A stretch of 64,000 nt of DNA, from positions 974,182 through 1,038,181 of the forward strand of contig JAJEKV010000080.1 of NCBI GenBank assembly GCA_021234155.1. The letters run 5' to 3'. A program made the translations under genes and the position numbers. Below, piece by piece: positions 11,216 to 22,625 of this stretch (position 1 is its first letter; the number at the start of each line of letters is the position of its first letter). A model generated the notes under the pieces. That model saw only the letters and a program-made list of their open reading frames with translations. It did not search any database and was not told the origin of the DNA. Origin of the DNA: Isoetes taiwanensis. Taxonomy: Eukaryota > Streptophyta > Lycopodiopsida > Isoetales > Isoetaceae.

Positions 11216-12878
11216 TATGCTTCTGCAACATTTGGTCGTAAGGTTTGCCATTCCATTTTTCCATGAGTAATTCTTTAGAAACTTATATTGCCTTAGAAAA
11301 AATCCTTTTGTTTATTTCAATCGAAAAACCTCAAGGGCAGACTAAAAGTTCAGTTGCCTTGCATATAATGAGGCAGTTGGAACTACTATACAAGGCATCA
11401 ACTACACCAAACCGACTACACCAAAGGCTACAAGTGACCTATTTGTGTTGAGCATGGAAACAGACATCCACATTCATGATAGAATGTCGGTATTAGAGAA
11501 CGTGATACAAAACATTTTATTTATTTGGATGCTTGCATGTAAGCTATTAGATATTATAGTCACCTCATTGCATTGACAATAACATTTGAGATGTAGATAT
11601 TCTATTGTATCCATTCTTATTAAATTATTTTGGAGGCCCATTAAAGTTGAGAAAACCCTGCTTTAAATTTACAGGCAGCCTTCAAAAAGAACTATTCAAA
11701 AAATAGGCAGTTTCTAAGGCATGCAATTTGTGCTCTGGGAGTCAATCAGTTTCTAAGTCATGCAATACATGAAAAATGATTGACAAATATTCAAATTGTG
11801 CTCTTTAAAAACTGCAATTGCCTTATCAACATTGTTTGTCCTCACCAGTAAATCAAATAGACAATTATAACAGTTGAGTGTTTAGAACATCTTCTGTTGA
11901 GAGCCCAGAAGAACAAATCCAATGCAGTGCCTAGATCTCAGATTCATTGCAACACATAAGCTATGAGGGTAGAAATAACTCAAACATTCAATTTCGAAGC
12001 GCAAGCGATCGAAGGGATGGACCACTTTCGATGATTCCTTGTCTGTTTGGACTGGGTTGGGAAACTGCGAATCGAAAATAGGCTCCTCTGGTGCAATTGC
12101 AATTTTTCTTGCAATTTTTCTTGTTACTTCTGTCACTTTGTTTGAACAACGAATTAGAAGGTTGAATGGAATGGAAAAAGATGGGGAGCATTGTGGTAGG
12201 GATGCTCGAGAACAGAGGGGCCATCAAGCACAGTAGAATTGGCCAGAAGCTAGCTCCATCTCCCCTATTGTGGGGCTTAGGGTTTGCGTGATGTGGGCTC
12301 GAAGAAGAGGATGCCATGGCATACACATGGCATACACGTGGCAAAGCTAGAATTGCAGCAAAGTGTGCACCTCGGATTAGGCAACCTGCTAATAAGATTG
12401 GAATTAAAATATTGATAAGTTATGTTAACCTTAGGAAAAATTGTTAATAAATTATAAAGCGAAGGTGAAAGAAGTGGTTACCGATGGGCTTGGCCACAAG
12501 CCGAATTAGGTAGGTAGATCTGAAATTAAGCTCTAAAGGTAAGCCGAATTAGGCCAAACCAACACCTATATAAAAACAATTAAGTTATAGAAGCGATCGT
12601 GTAGAAGCTAGATACAAACTTGCTTCCTTAATTCAATTGTGGTTTGAAGCCAAGCCATTGTTAGAGCCTTATCCTATAAGTCTTGAACATCCTAGAGAAG
12701 GTTATCATGGTGGACTTAACAGTTTCTCAAAATTGAAAAGAAGTGAAGCCAATGTTTTTCTTGAATTAAAAGCAAAATCCAGTATCAAAACTTGAGTCAG
12801 ATCCCAGTCTCATATTGGAAGCAAAAACCTAGAGGAGATATAGCGGTCGTTTTGTCGGACTCTCGAATTGAGGAGAGC
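11216..12878. other. No gene supported
   Basis: AT-rich sequence. A minus-strand ORF at 11988-12344 starts with a low-complexity Ser/Pro stretch and a hydrophobic segment (FWPILLCLMAPLFSSI), but it has no family resemblance and no visible continuation. I leave it unannotated. Short repeated phrases ('cagtttctaag(g/t)catgcaat') occur near 11705 and 11748. Confidence 0.5.
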
Positions 12879-13124
12879 TCAATAGAACCTGTTTGTATTG
12901 TTCACAAGTCTTGAGCCCGATTGGATTGTTTTGCGCCAGAAGACCATGTTCCAAAGTTTATATCTATTTTGCTCATCCGTGTTTAAGAATTTTACAACTG
13001 CAGCTCCATAACAAACATGTAACAAACACAGTCCGAGAATGGCAAAATTTTTTAAGACTATCCACATGTCGCCCCCAAGAAAAAATTGAAGTGGCAAAAA
13101 AACTATTTGCTTAGATAGGATGCT

Positions 13125-13205
13125 TATTTTACTTACAGCTTTTTTAACTTCTTAAGATGGCCAAGCTCTAGAGGAATCTCTCCCTCAAAGTTATTATCAC
13201 CTATC
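13125..13205 (-). pseudogene. LRR exon fragment of a receptor-like kinase (distal part)
   Basis: The reverse strand reads DNNFEGEIPLELGHLKKLKKL, one typical plant leucine-rich repeat. It lies in the same orientation as the LRR exons at 16472-17110 and fits as a later exon of the same gene, separated from them by the chromovirus at 14.2-16.5 kb. No kinase domain was found further along the minus strand in the window. Confidence 0.55.
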
Positions 13206-13329
13206 CAATGGTTAGTAGATTATACATGTCTCTCTCTCTTGGCAAAAAACAACAAAATCAATTTCGCAAGGAATAATCATGAAATCAAAATATTGGTATT
13301 GATTGATGCCATGCTAGATGCTGCCTAGT

Positions 13330-13770
13330 TATAACTTGTAGGCCAACATGTCAGACATCCTAGACTAGACTACTCTAGACCTTATCAATGACATGCCTGT
13401 ATACGATACTCTAGGGGAACGTCACATTCTCCGCCTTTGAATAAGACTACCCTCATAATTATGCTAAGTCCTATTCCCTATTCGGGCCTGCATCAACCTT
13501 ATAATCATATTTTAATACGAATGGTATAGCGTATACTCTAGGGGGGTATACTCTAGAGGACGTCACAATTCCACATTTAAATAATGCTATCCTCAGCATT
13601 ACGATAAGTCCTATTCAAAACTGCATCAAGCTTAGAATCATATAATTTTTACACTTTGCATAATATTTACTTTAGAACAACACTTACTTTAACCTTACAA
13701 TCGTATACTTTTTACACTTTGCATAATATTTACTTTAGAACAACACTTAATTTAAAATAAACTGTAAATT
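13330..13770. repeat. Local direct duplications
   Basis: A block with 'tactctaggggaacgtcaca' and downstream 'taagtcctattc' recurs about 150-170 bp later (about 13380-13500 and 13530-13640). A second pair, 'cactttgcataatatttact' plus ttagaacaacactta, occurs at about 13650 and 13717. No coding capacity. It may be the remains of an LTR. Confidence 0.5.
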
Positions 13771-14235
13771 TCTTATGTCCTAGTCACTAGAACTATTAGA
13801 GTAGAGATGCCATCTTCATAACATATACTTGATGACGAGATTGGTATGCTTATACAGGGTTTTCTTGGGCTCTTTTTGTGCATTTTTCAAATGCACTTTA
13901 CATTCTAAACCCATATTGGACTTGCATTGGTGTTAAATTATTTTAGCTAAGTCATTTTTTTGTTAAGGGCAACTAAAGGGTACAATATTTACAATAGTAT
14001 GATTGATAGCTATTATCTAAACTCCAGGAACAAGGAACATAAACTGAAGGCATGGAAAAGTCAAGAGAATCAGCAAATGGGTTGTAAGGTGTTTTCCGAT
14101 TTCTACTATATAGAGTTTTTGTTGTCTCCATTTGAAAATTCGGGGGACAAAAACAGACCAGCAGAGCATACAATTCCTTCTTACACAAGCTTCCACAACC
14201 CCACAATTCCTTCTTACACAAGCTTCCGCAACCCC

Positions 14236-15911
14236 TCGTCAAATTAAGTGGGCAGAATATTTACAACGATTCGGAGTGGATAAGATCCAGTATTTGCCAG
14301 GCAGCACAAATAAAATTGCCGATGCATTGAGCAGACGCCCTGATCCTTCAAACCATTCCATTATTCAGATGAATAATCTTTCCACTTGGAAGAAACGTAC
14401 ATTACAAGCCATGAAAAATGAATATGAAGGTGATTCAGAGTTTAGCGAAATAGAGTTTAGCGAAATATGGTTGGTGCTCAATGAAAGTCAAAGCAGAGTA
14501 GTTGACAATTACTACATTCGGAGGGGATACTTGTTCCACAATGATTGATTGTGCGTAACTAACGAAGAACTTTCGTGATATGGTGTTGAAAGAATGTCAT
14601 GAAGTTCCAACGACAGGGCATAGAGGTATATTTAACACTCTTGATATGGTAACTAGACACTTTTATTGGAATTCACTCAGAAGTGATGTGATCACATTTT
14701 TGGAAAGATATGTAACCTGTCAGAAGACAAAAGATTCACACGCCAAGACTCCTGGGTTGCTCATGGCATTGTGTGTGCCTGAAAAACCCTTTCAACATGT
14801 GACTATGGATTTTGTTTCTGTGCCACGTAGTGTCCAAGGCAATGATCAAGTCTGGACTGTTGTGGACAGATTCAGCAAGTATGCCATATTCATTCCTTGT
14901 AAGAAGTCTCTGAAAGCATCTGCAGCTGCAACACTTTTCCTTAAGTGTTCAAAAATCATGGACTCCCCAAGATGATAATATCAGATCGGGATTCAAAGTT
15001 TTGTAGTAAGTTCTGACGTGCATTCTTCACAAGTCTAGGAACAAAGTTGCAGTTCTCCACTGCTTTTCACCCTCAAACAGATGGGCAGACTGAGGTAACT
15101 CATAGAACTTTACTGTCTATGTTGCGGAGTTATGTCCATGAACACGTAGGGAAATGGGAGAATTATCTACCTATGATACAGTTCGCAGTTCGCGTACAAT
15201 ATGGCAACACATTCAGCAATGAAGTTAGCGCCCTTCCAAATTGTTCAAGGTCAGCTGCCACCAACACCAATGATCAAAGTGGCTGAAGGTGTGATAGAAG
15301 CGAACAAAGTGGCACAGGACATGGAACAGGTGTTAGAGAAAGTTCATTCTTCAATAGAAGCGGCTCAAGAAAAGTATGCTGCTGCTCCAAATCGGAGAAG
15401 ACGGGAAGTACAATATGAAGTAGATGACTGGGTTTTTGTGCGTATTATTAAGGAGCGAAGAGCTCAGCCTCATAGGAAGAAGCATAAGTTGCTGACAAGG
15501 AATTATAATCCATTTCGGATAATTGAGAAGATTAATAGTAATGCATACAAACTTGAACTTCCGCCACAATGGAAGATACATAATGCATTCAACATTGAGT
15601 ACTTGAGACCGTTCAAAGGAATTAATCCACAATTGTTACCTGTTGAAGTGGAACCGAAATTGGAGGAGGCTGAATCTGTGTTTGTTCCAGAAATGATTGT
15701 TCAGCATAAAGGGAAGGGACAATGGAGGCGGTATTTGGTTAAGTATCTCAATGCGCCACATACAGAAGCTGAATGGCAGAAAGAAGAATACTTCCGTGAC
15801 CATTTGTCTTTATTGGAAGCTTACTGGGAAGTTTATCTGCGTTCTGAATGTGAAAGACCTATTGTATATGAAGCAGGTCCATCTGGAATGATTGAGAGTT
15901 CCAACAACTGA
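14236..15911 (+). pseudogene. Chromovirus (Ty3/Gypsy) pol, 5'-truncated
   Basis: The first recognisable part is the end of RNase H (FGVDKIQYLPGSTNKIADAL, 14264-14330). Then come the integrase zinc-binding region (HRGIFNTLDMVTRHFYWNSL...CQKTKD), the integrase core (MDFVSVPRSVQGNDQVWTVV, DRFSKYA, and FHPQTDGQTE near 15060) and an integrase C-terminal domain. A chromodomain follows near the end (WRRYLVKYLNAPHTEAEWQK), which places it in the chromovirus lineage of Gypsy elements. Gag, protease and RT are absent. Frameshifts lie near 14975-15045 and 15200, and a stop near 14546. The stop at 15911 is followed 27 bp later by the 3' LTR. Confidence 0.9.
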
Positions 15912-15937
15912 GGTCAGTTGTCTTTACCTTGGTGGGC

Positions 15938-16471
15938 TGTTACAATTCTAACTTAAAATCCAGACATCAAGGGTGAAAGGGTGAAGCCGGTCTGTGTAGA
16001 GAGACCAAGGGATCTGTGTGGCCAGGTGATCTGTGTGATCAGTCTGAGTTAAGCTTTGTGCACTCAGAGGGCGCCAAATATTAAACGTGTACACAAGAAT
16101 GGTATTAGGAAGGTCAATGCCCTAATACGATATTAGGATGGTAAATGCCCTAATATGCCGTATGTATTGGGAGTCATAACCCCAATCATACGCTGCCTTT
16201 GTGTGTGTCATCTTTGGCCCAAAAGGTGAAAGCCAAAGGCAGAAGGAGGAGGTAAAAGGGGAACTAGATCTATTTAAAGAGGGGGCCTTTATGGAGGAAG
16301 GGACGTTACATTCTACAGGACTTTTTCCATTGGCTATGCCCTGTGCTAGTTCTCATCTCGGTGGATGATCCATTGGTTGGATCTACGGTTGGGAGGCGAG
16401 ATCTTTACCTTTCCTTGCAGTCACTTAGGTCCTGTGTGGACTTAGTGAGATTTCTCTTGCAGTTCGTAACA
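15938..16471 (+). repeat. 3' LTR of the chromovirus
   Basis: It begins TGTTAC and ends GTAACA (inverted termini), 534 bp. A likely TATA box (ctatttaaagag, about 16268) lies about 200 bp before the end. The upstream purine-poor stretch ccttggtgggc is a weak polypurine tract. The LTR ends directly at an LRR exon, so the element appears to have inserted in or beside that gene. Confidence 0.75.
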
Positions 16472-16602
16472 ACAGCTCATTCAGATTTGTTAAGTTGCCA
16501 ATCTCCTTTGGCAATGTCCCATTAAACTGGTTTGGAACAGCTCATTCAGATTTGTTAAGTTGCCAATCTCCTTTGGCAATGTCCCATTAAACTGGTTTGT
16601 GC
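16471..16602. repeat. 65-bp tandem duplication of an LRR exon
   Basis: Two nearly identical copies of the 65-bp segment starting aacagctcattcagatttg. Because 65 is not a multiple of 3, the duplication shifts the LRR reading frame. Confidence 0.85.
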
Positions 16603-17776
16603 CCAAACCCCTGACCAAAATAGTGCAGCAATTAGCAAACCTTATCAAGGACTAGGTTAGACCTTATCAAGGACTAGGTTAGAGATAGCGCTCACATGGT
16701 AATCAAACTAGACAGATTGCCAATTTCTGGAGGTAGAGAACCAGAGAGCCTGGTTTTGCCTAATGAGCTGTTTGACATTAGATATTAAAAGGTCAGAATT
16801 TATTGAACTAAAAACTGAATCCTTTATGGCATTTTGCTCACAGGTACTGCATCTGGCTGAGCATACCAATTTCCTTTGGGACTGGGCCAGTAAGCTTGTT
16901 CTGTGCTAAATTTCTGGACAAAGAATGAAAATTACATGCTATCCACAGTAAGAACATACGTAGAACACTTAGCCTTGATATCTCATTTGGTACTAAACTT
17001 TAACTCTAAGCAACCCCCCTAATGTAAAGACTTACAGATTTTGAAGGTAAGCACAATTGCCAATCTCTTTTGATAATTGACCTGCAACATTCTTGCTCAT
17101 TACATCTCTGCAGAGCACACCATCATGCCAGCGCTCAGGACTTGCGAAATGGGAACAAAGGAATCCTAGTCTTTTGTAGGTTATTTGAATCATTGTTAAG
17201 ATAATATAAGCACATGTTGGTAGTATAGAAAACTCTGTTTCTTTTTTCGCTATTGTCCAGGTATTAGAAAACCTATACAACATATGTTCTCATGAGAAGA
17301 AAATGCGTTACACGATAACTTACATTCTGATGACATGACAACTTGTGTTCTTTTGAAATGTACAATTGCACTTTATACTACTGGCCTCTTGAAACTTGTC
17401 ATCGGAATCACTATCATCCCACCATCCATCCGTCTGATCACTTCCCATAGCATGACCGCATGGATCAACACTAAAATTCCACAGATCTTTACCATCTCCC
17501 ACCTGCTTCCGGAGCTAAGCTTGGACCAACTTTTAAGGAAAAACTCATTTCTGCAAATCTGCTGAATGTATGACCAACATCCGGCCTTTTTATTCTGCAA
17601 ATCTCACTGTGTTTTTGAATCTGTATCCTGCGATTGCCCTTAACAAAGCAAAATTTCGAGGCGGGCAACTTCGATAGAAGAAAAAGAATAAAAGGGCCGC
17701 TGGGATACATCTTCATAACAGAAAAGTTTTGTTTGCCAAGACCCTTTCTTTTCACTGGACCGAAATTCATATCCAA
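16472..17776 (-). pseudogene. LRR receptor-like kinase gene fragments, N-terminal half (LRR VIII-2 type)
   Basis: On the minus strand, from high to low coordinates: an N-terminal segment reading KDLWNFSVDPCGHAM ... IKCNCTFQKNTSCHVIRM (17320-17500), which resembles the pre-LRR region of RFK1/At1g07650-type receptor kinases. Next comes a segment with WHDGVLC and AGQLSKEIGNCAYLQNL (17032-17140), then LRR exons reading LAQNKLTGPVPKEIGMLSQM (about 16855-16915), SGSLPPEIGNLS (about 16705-16740) and NQFNGTLPKEIGNLTNLNEL (about 16472-16600). The last is duplicated in tandem with a 65-bp period, which breaks the frame. Separate small LRR exons with introns fit this family. The gene is fragmented and no kinase domain is present. 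Confidence 0.7.
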
Positions 17777-17879
17777 AGACTATGTTTTGCCGAATAACTT
17801 CATCCCTCAATTTAGATCGCCTCTGTAGAACAACAAAATCTTGTTTTGTGCTCAAGCCTTTGCCTCATCAAGCATTGGA

Positions 17880-18229
17880 AGAAAATGTCAAAGCAGAACC
17901 CTAGAAAACTCAAATAACCCTAAATTGCCCTTGTTCGATGCTTGTATGGTTTGGGATATTTAGAGAAATCTTGTTCCACGCTTGCATGTTTGGTTTGGGT
18001 TTGAGATAGTTAGAGAAATTTGGTTTGGGTTTGAGATATTTAGAGAAATTATATTTACTAGTTATGGTGTCTAGTTATGGTGCTTGGCGTTGTCGGGCTT
18101 TAAAAGCGATTCGAAGAGCTGGTTTCGTTAGATAGAATGAATAATGTGGCTTGGAGGAAACAAAGGTAATATAGAGCAACCCTTTTAACATTCATTGATA
18201 AATATAGAAAGCCATTATGCTAAAAAAAT
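17880..18229. other. No gene supported
   Basis: Contains a repeated phrase 'tttgggatatttagagaaat' / 'tttgggtttgagatatttag' three to four times (17950-18050). It probably belongs to degraded 5' sequence of the following Copia element. I see no clear primer-binding site. Confidence 0.4.
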
Positions 18230-21200
18230 ATGATTTTGATTGATTGCAAATATGTTGTAATAGGTGGTTTTGGGAATGGGAAAAAGAAGTTAGGACCATG
18301 CTTTGGATGTAACTCATATGGTCATTTGAAAAACAATTGTACCAAGCTAAAAGAAAATAGATGCTTTAATTGTGAGGGACTTGGTCATTTAGCTGATGCA
18401 TGTCCTAGTCCTAAGGGCATTGGAAATAAGAATAAGGATAAAAGGGACTCTGGTTATGGAAAAAAGAACATCAACATAAGAAGAAATGAAGGTGCTAGCA
18501 GTGTAAATTTGGCACAAGATGTTGGTAATAAAGAAAAAGACATTGAAGGTGAGGTATGTACATCTGCTACATGTTCTATTTCAAATAAAATTGCTAACAA
18601 AAACTGTGACATGCTTGTGATAGATAGTGGAGATGAGAGATCAGTAATTAAAACTATTGATGCTCTCAAGGAAAGAAAGAAAAGGACTTCTACATTTGTG
18701 CAAATGGGCGATGGTGAGCTGCAAGAAGTAAAAGAATCTGGAATGCTTGAGCTATTTGATTTGGAAGGCAAAGTAGTTAATCTGCATCATGTACTGTCAG
18801 TTCCAAATATTGTAAGGAACTTAATCTCTGCCAGTCAGCTGGTGGACATGGGATTCAAACTTGTATTTGACAAATACTGTTGTAAAGTATTTGAGAACAA
18901 TAAAATTAAGTTCCTTGCTAAACGTGTTGGAAATCTATTTGGATTTCATAACAAAACCTTGTCTGGAAGTATAAACTCGGCATGAGAGATTAGGGCATGC
19001 AAATATAGATAATTTAAGGGAAATGGTTAAAAAAGGGATGATAACTGCTGCAGAAAGCAATGATTTTGTTTGCTATGGATGCATGGTGGGAAAAAGCACA
19101 AGATTACTCTTTCAAAAAAGGCATGAACGAACTGGTGACTTGCTAGAACTGGTACATTCTGACCTCTGTGGACCTATTAATGTAAGAAGCTTACAAGGTA
19201 AAAGATATTTTATTACCTTCATTGATGATCATTCTAGACATACTAAGTGCTTCTTTCTTAGTAGAAAAAGTCAAACTTATAAGGCTTACAGGATTTTTGA
19301 AGCAGAAGCTGAAAGAATGATAGGCAAAATGGTAAAATGCTTGAGATCAGATCATGGTGGTGAGTTTGTTAATGATATATTCAAAAAATACTGCAGAGAA
19401 AAGGGCATCAAAAGACAAATTACATGCAGCTATACACCCCAGCAGAGTGGAGTGGCTGAGAGGAAAAATAGGTACACTCTTGCCTCTGTAAGGTTTATGT
19501 TGAAGCAATCTGGTCTACCTAATTTCTTACGGGAAGAAGCAGTACGAGCAGCTGTTTACATTCAAAATAGAATACCTTCCTCTAGCCTAAATGGTCATAG
19601 AGCAGAAAACTTATGGAGCAAGACAAATACAAGATATGAATATTTAAAAGCCTTTGGCTGTATGGCTTTCTCGCATGTACGTAAGGAAGTAAGAAAAAAA
19701 CTTGACAATAGAGCAATAAAAGGATTTCTAGTAGGGTATGATGAAATGTCAAAGGGCTACAGGATTTATAATCCAGAGGAAAGGAGGGTCATTGTTACAG
19801 AGATGTGAAGTTTAATGAAACTATACTTTACAAGAATAGGAAGGAAATAAATGGTAGACAAGACCTGTTTGGTAATATTGAACACAAGAAAACAGAGATA
19901 AAGAATGCACAAGTAAAACCATATGTAGAAGATGATGATGAACATGCAGTTGAAAAACACAGCAATCAAGATGAGGAGACAACCAAATCAGACCATTTTG
20001 AAGCAAACTGAGAAGAAGAAGTTGATAACGATGAGGAAAATAAAACAGAGGAAATGAACATTAGGAAGAAAAGTACTGAGGTCGAGAAATTGAGAGAAGG
20101 ATTCAATGACATAGATCTTGAAAAAAATGGGAGAACCCCTGCTGGTACATCAAAAAGGCTGCAAAAGCTCAACATTGAGGTAAACGATATATTGGCAATT
20201 CTGGAGCCTAGTGTGCCTAAAAATTATGACGAGGCATTGAATTCAGATAATTCAGACCAGTGAAAAAGTGCAATGGAAGAAGAGATAAGATCATTTGCAA
20301 GAACTCAAACATATGAATTGGTGGAGAAGTCTAAAAATAGAAACATTGTAAGGAACAAATGGCTATACAAACTGAAGGTTGAAAATGATGGGGAACAAAA
20401 ATTCAAGGCATGATTGGTTGCATAAGGATTCTCTCAAGGAAAAGATATTGATTATGATGAGACTTTTTCTCCTATTGTTAAACTAATAAGTTTGAAAACT
20501 TCTTGCTTTTCCTAATGCATTGGACCTTGAACTTCACCATATGGATGTCAACACAACATTTTTGAATGCTGACCTGCATGAAAAAATTTATATGCAGCAA
20601 GCTCAAGGATTTGAGCAAGGGAAAAATATGATGTGGAGACTAAAGAAGGTTGTTTATGGCCTCAAACAATCTCTAAGACAGTGGTACTTATGCATGGATG
20701 GTTTTCTGAGAGAGCAAGGATTCAATAAACTGCAAAATGATGGTAATCTGTATGTTTATAGGGAGAAAATTCATTTTTGTATCATTGCTCTATATATGGA
20801 TGATATATTATGGTCCGTGGTGATTTACAATGTTCAAATCAATGCAAAAATTTGCTGAGTAACAGATTCAAAATGACAGATTTAGGAAATATTGGAGATG
20901 GAAAATTATCCATATAGGGAGCTAGTGGGATGTCTCCTATATGTGGCAAATTGTAGCAGGCCAGATATAGCATTTAGTGTCAATAAGTTGAGCAAATTTG
21001 GGAACAACCCTGGAAAGCAACATTGGCGTGCAACAAAGCGTGTACTCAGGTTTTTGAAGGGAACTTGCAATAAGGGTCTAACATTCTCAAATAATAGTCT
21101 TGATCTAACTGCATATTCTGATGTAGCTTGGAGAGGAGACATGGACTCTAAAGCATCAACCTCAGGTTACATTTTACAAATTGGACGTAGTACAGTATCC

Positions 21201-21534
21201 TGGAGAAGCAAAAAGCAAGGTTATATAGCTATATCAATAGCAGAGGCAGAATATAATGCTGCTTCTTTAGCAGCTAGGGAAGTGGTCTGGGTAAGAAGAT
21301 TAGGACAGAGTTAGGTTCAACACAAAGTAAGCCTACTACACTTTTTATTGATAGCATGAGTTGTATAGCCATAACCAGAAACCTAGTATTCCATGAAAGA
21401 ACAAAGCACATTGAACTTCATGTTCATTTTGTAAGGGATATGGCTGCAAAAGGAATCATTACAGTTGAGTACATAAATACCCCAAAACAAATTGCAAATA
21501 TGTTGACCAAATGGTCCCAGTGCACAGATTTATA
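18230..21534 (+). mobile_element. Degenerate Copia LTR retrotransposon, gag to RNase H
   Basis: In order: two CCHC zinc knuckles of gag (CFGCNSYGHLKNNC, CFNCEGLGHLADAC, 18300-18410); a protease-like LVIDSGDERSVI; pre-integrase HERLGHANIDNL at about 18985 after a one-base frameshift; integrase core (HSDLCGP, FITFIDDHSR, LRSDHGGEF, SGVAERKNR, 19150-19470); reverse transcriptase (KWLYKLK, ETFSPIVK, HHMDVNTTFLNADLHE, YMDDIL, 20340-20810); and RNase H (TAYSDVAWRGDMDSKASTSG, SIAEAEYNAAS, 21108-21270), ending near 21510 with KQIANMLTK. That is the normal Copia order. At least six stops or frameshifts make it inactive. I could not define either LTR with confidence. Confidence 0.9.
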
Positions 21535-21539
21535 AAGTT

Positions 21540-22230
21540 GCAAGAAGATATTGGTGTAAGTTCAGCTATCACAGTATGTTCAGGACAAAATTATGATCAC
21601 ACGGGAAATACAGGAAAGAGAACAAGTTGCTAAAAGGTACAGTTTAAAACAGATGATTGAACATGGAGGATCATCTAACAGAGAATATCTAACATGAAGG
21701 GAAAAGACTTATTAATGTTAGATATAAGGTTAATGTGGTTAAAGGAAGATGCAAAATTAAGGGCAAGATACCTAGAGGCGAGTTTGAGAATATATCAATG
21801 GTTAGAAGATTGATACAATGGTTTAAGATTGACAATGAAATGCATTATGGTTAATTATAAAGGAGAACTATCTTATATTTATAGTTAAAATTAATGGAGT
21901 CGAATAGAATGCTATTGTGATCCTATAGCCAGGCGACCAAAATGGGACTGATCCGGAACCGACTGCAAGCGGTTAGGATCGGATCCATAAATAAACAAAA
22001 TTGTATGCCTATGCTTGGAGCCGATTGAAGGTGAATTCGTTGGCAGGGGAATGGCTATTCCTTAAGTGATCTATGCCTTTGAAATATTGGTCAATAGCAT
22101 TGTAATTTGTATTGACTAAGTTCTAAAGTATTAAAGCTGCTTATATAACTTGTGAAAGTTAATTGAGTTAGTTGCCAATCAAATTGCATTCAAATAATTA
22201 CAAATTGTTTACGAACAAAGTTTAGATTGA
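21540..22230. other. Possible 3' LTR or flank of the Copia element; no gene
   Basis: AT-rich sequence between the Copia RNase H and the left end of unit A. A purine stretch near 21660 (acatggaggatc) could be the polypurine tract. No coding potential seen. Confidence 0.35.
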
Positions 22231-22273
22231 AACGCACTTATTTGCTCCAAACGCACTTCAGAAGGAATCTTTG
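22231..22273 (+). repeat. Unit A left terminal inverted repeat
   Basis: AACGCACTTATTTG ... TTTGAAAGATTCC. It pairs with 30838-30872, with an internal length difference. The phrase acgcactt occurs twice within it. Confidence 0.65.
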
Positions 22274-22625
22274 AAAGATTCCCTAAAATTCCCTAAAAAA
22301 GTCCATTTTGAAGGTTTGTTCGTGACAAATGTGACAATTTAAGTAATTCAGGCACCCTTTCTGAGGGGTTGATTGAACATAGCTTCTATGCAAAAATATT
22401 TAATAGCTATTTTCAGCCTCCTAATTTGGAACAAAAAATAGTTACTTATATGAAGTGTAGCAAAAAATAGGCAATGAAAAAAACAGCAAGGGTAGTAGAG
22501 TGATAAAGAAGTGATATATTCAGAGCTTGTGAAAATTTTACAAAATTATGAACAAAATTGTAAAACATATAGCACATTTTGACAAAGCCTCATCACCTGC
22601 ACTTTCTCCTGTTTACATGTTTGAG

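Noticed and set aside
11988-12344. Minus-strand ORF with Ser-rich start and hydrophobic segment
   Set aside because: Could imitate a signal peptide, but there is no domain, no continuation and no conserved neighbour. Not supported as a gene.
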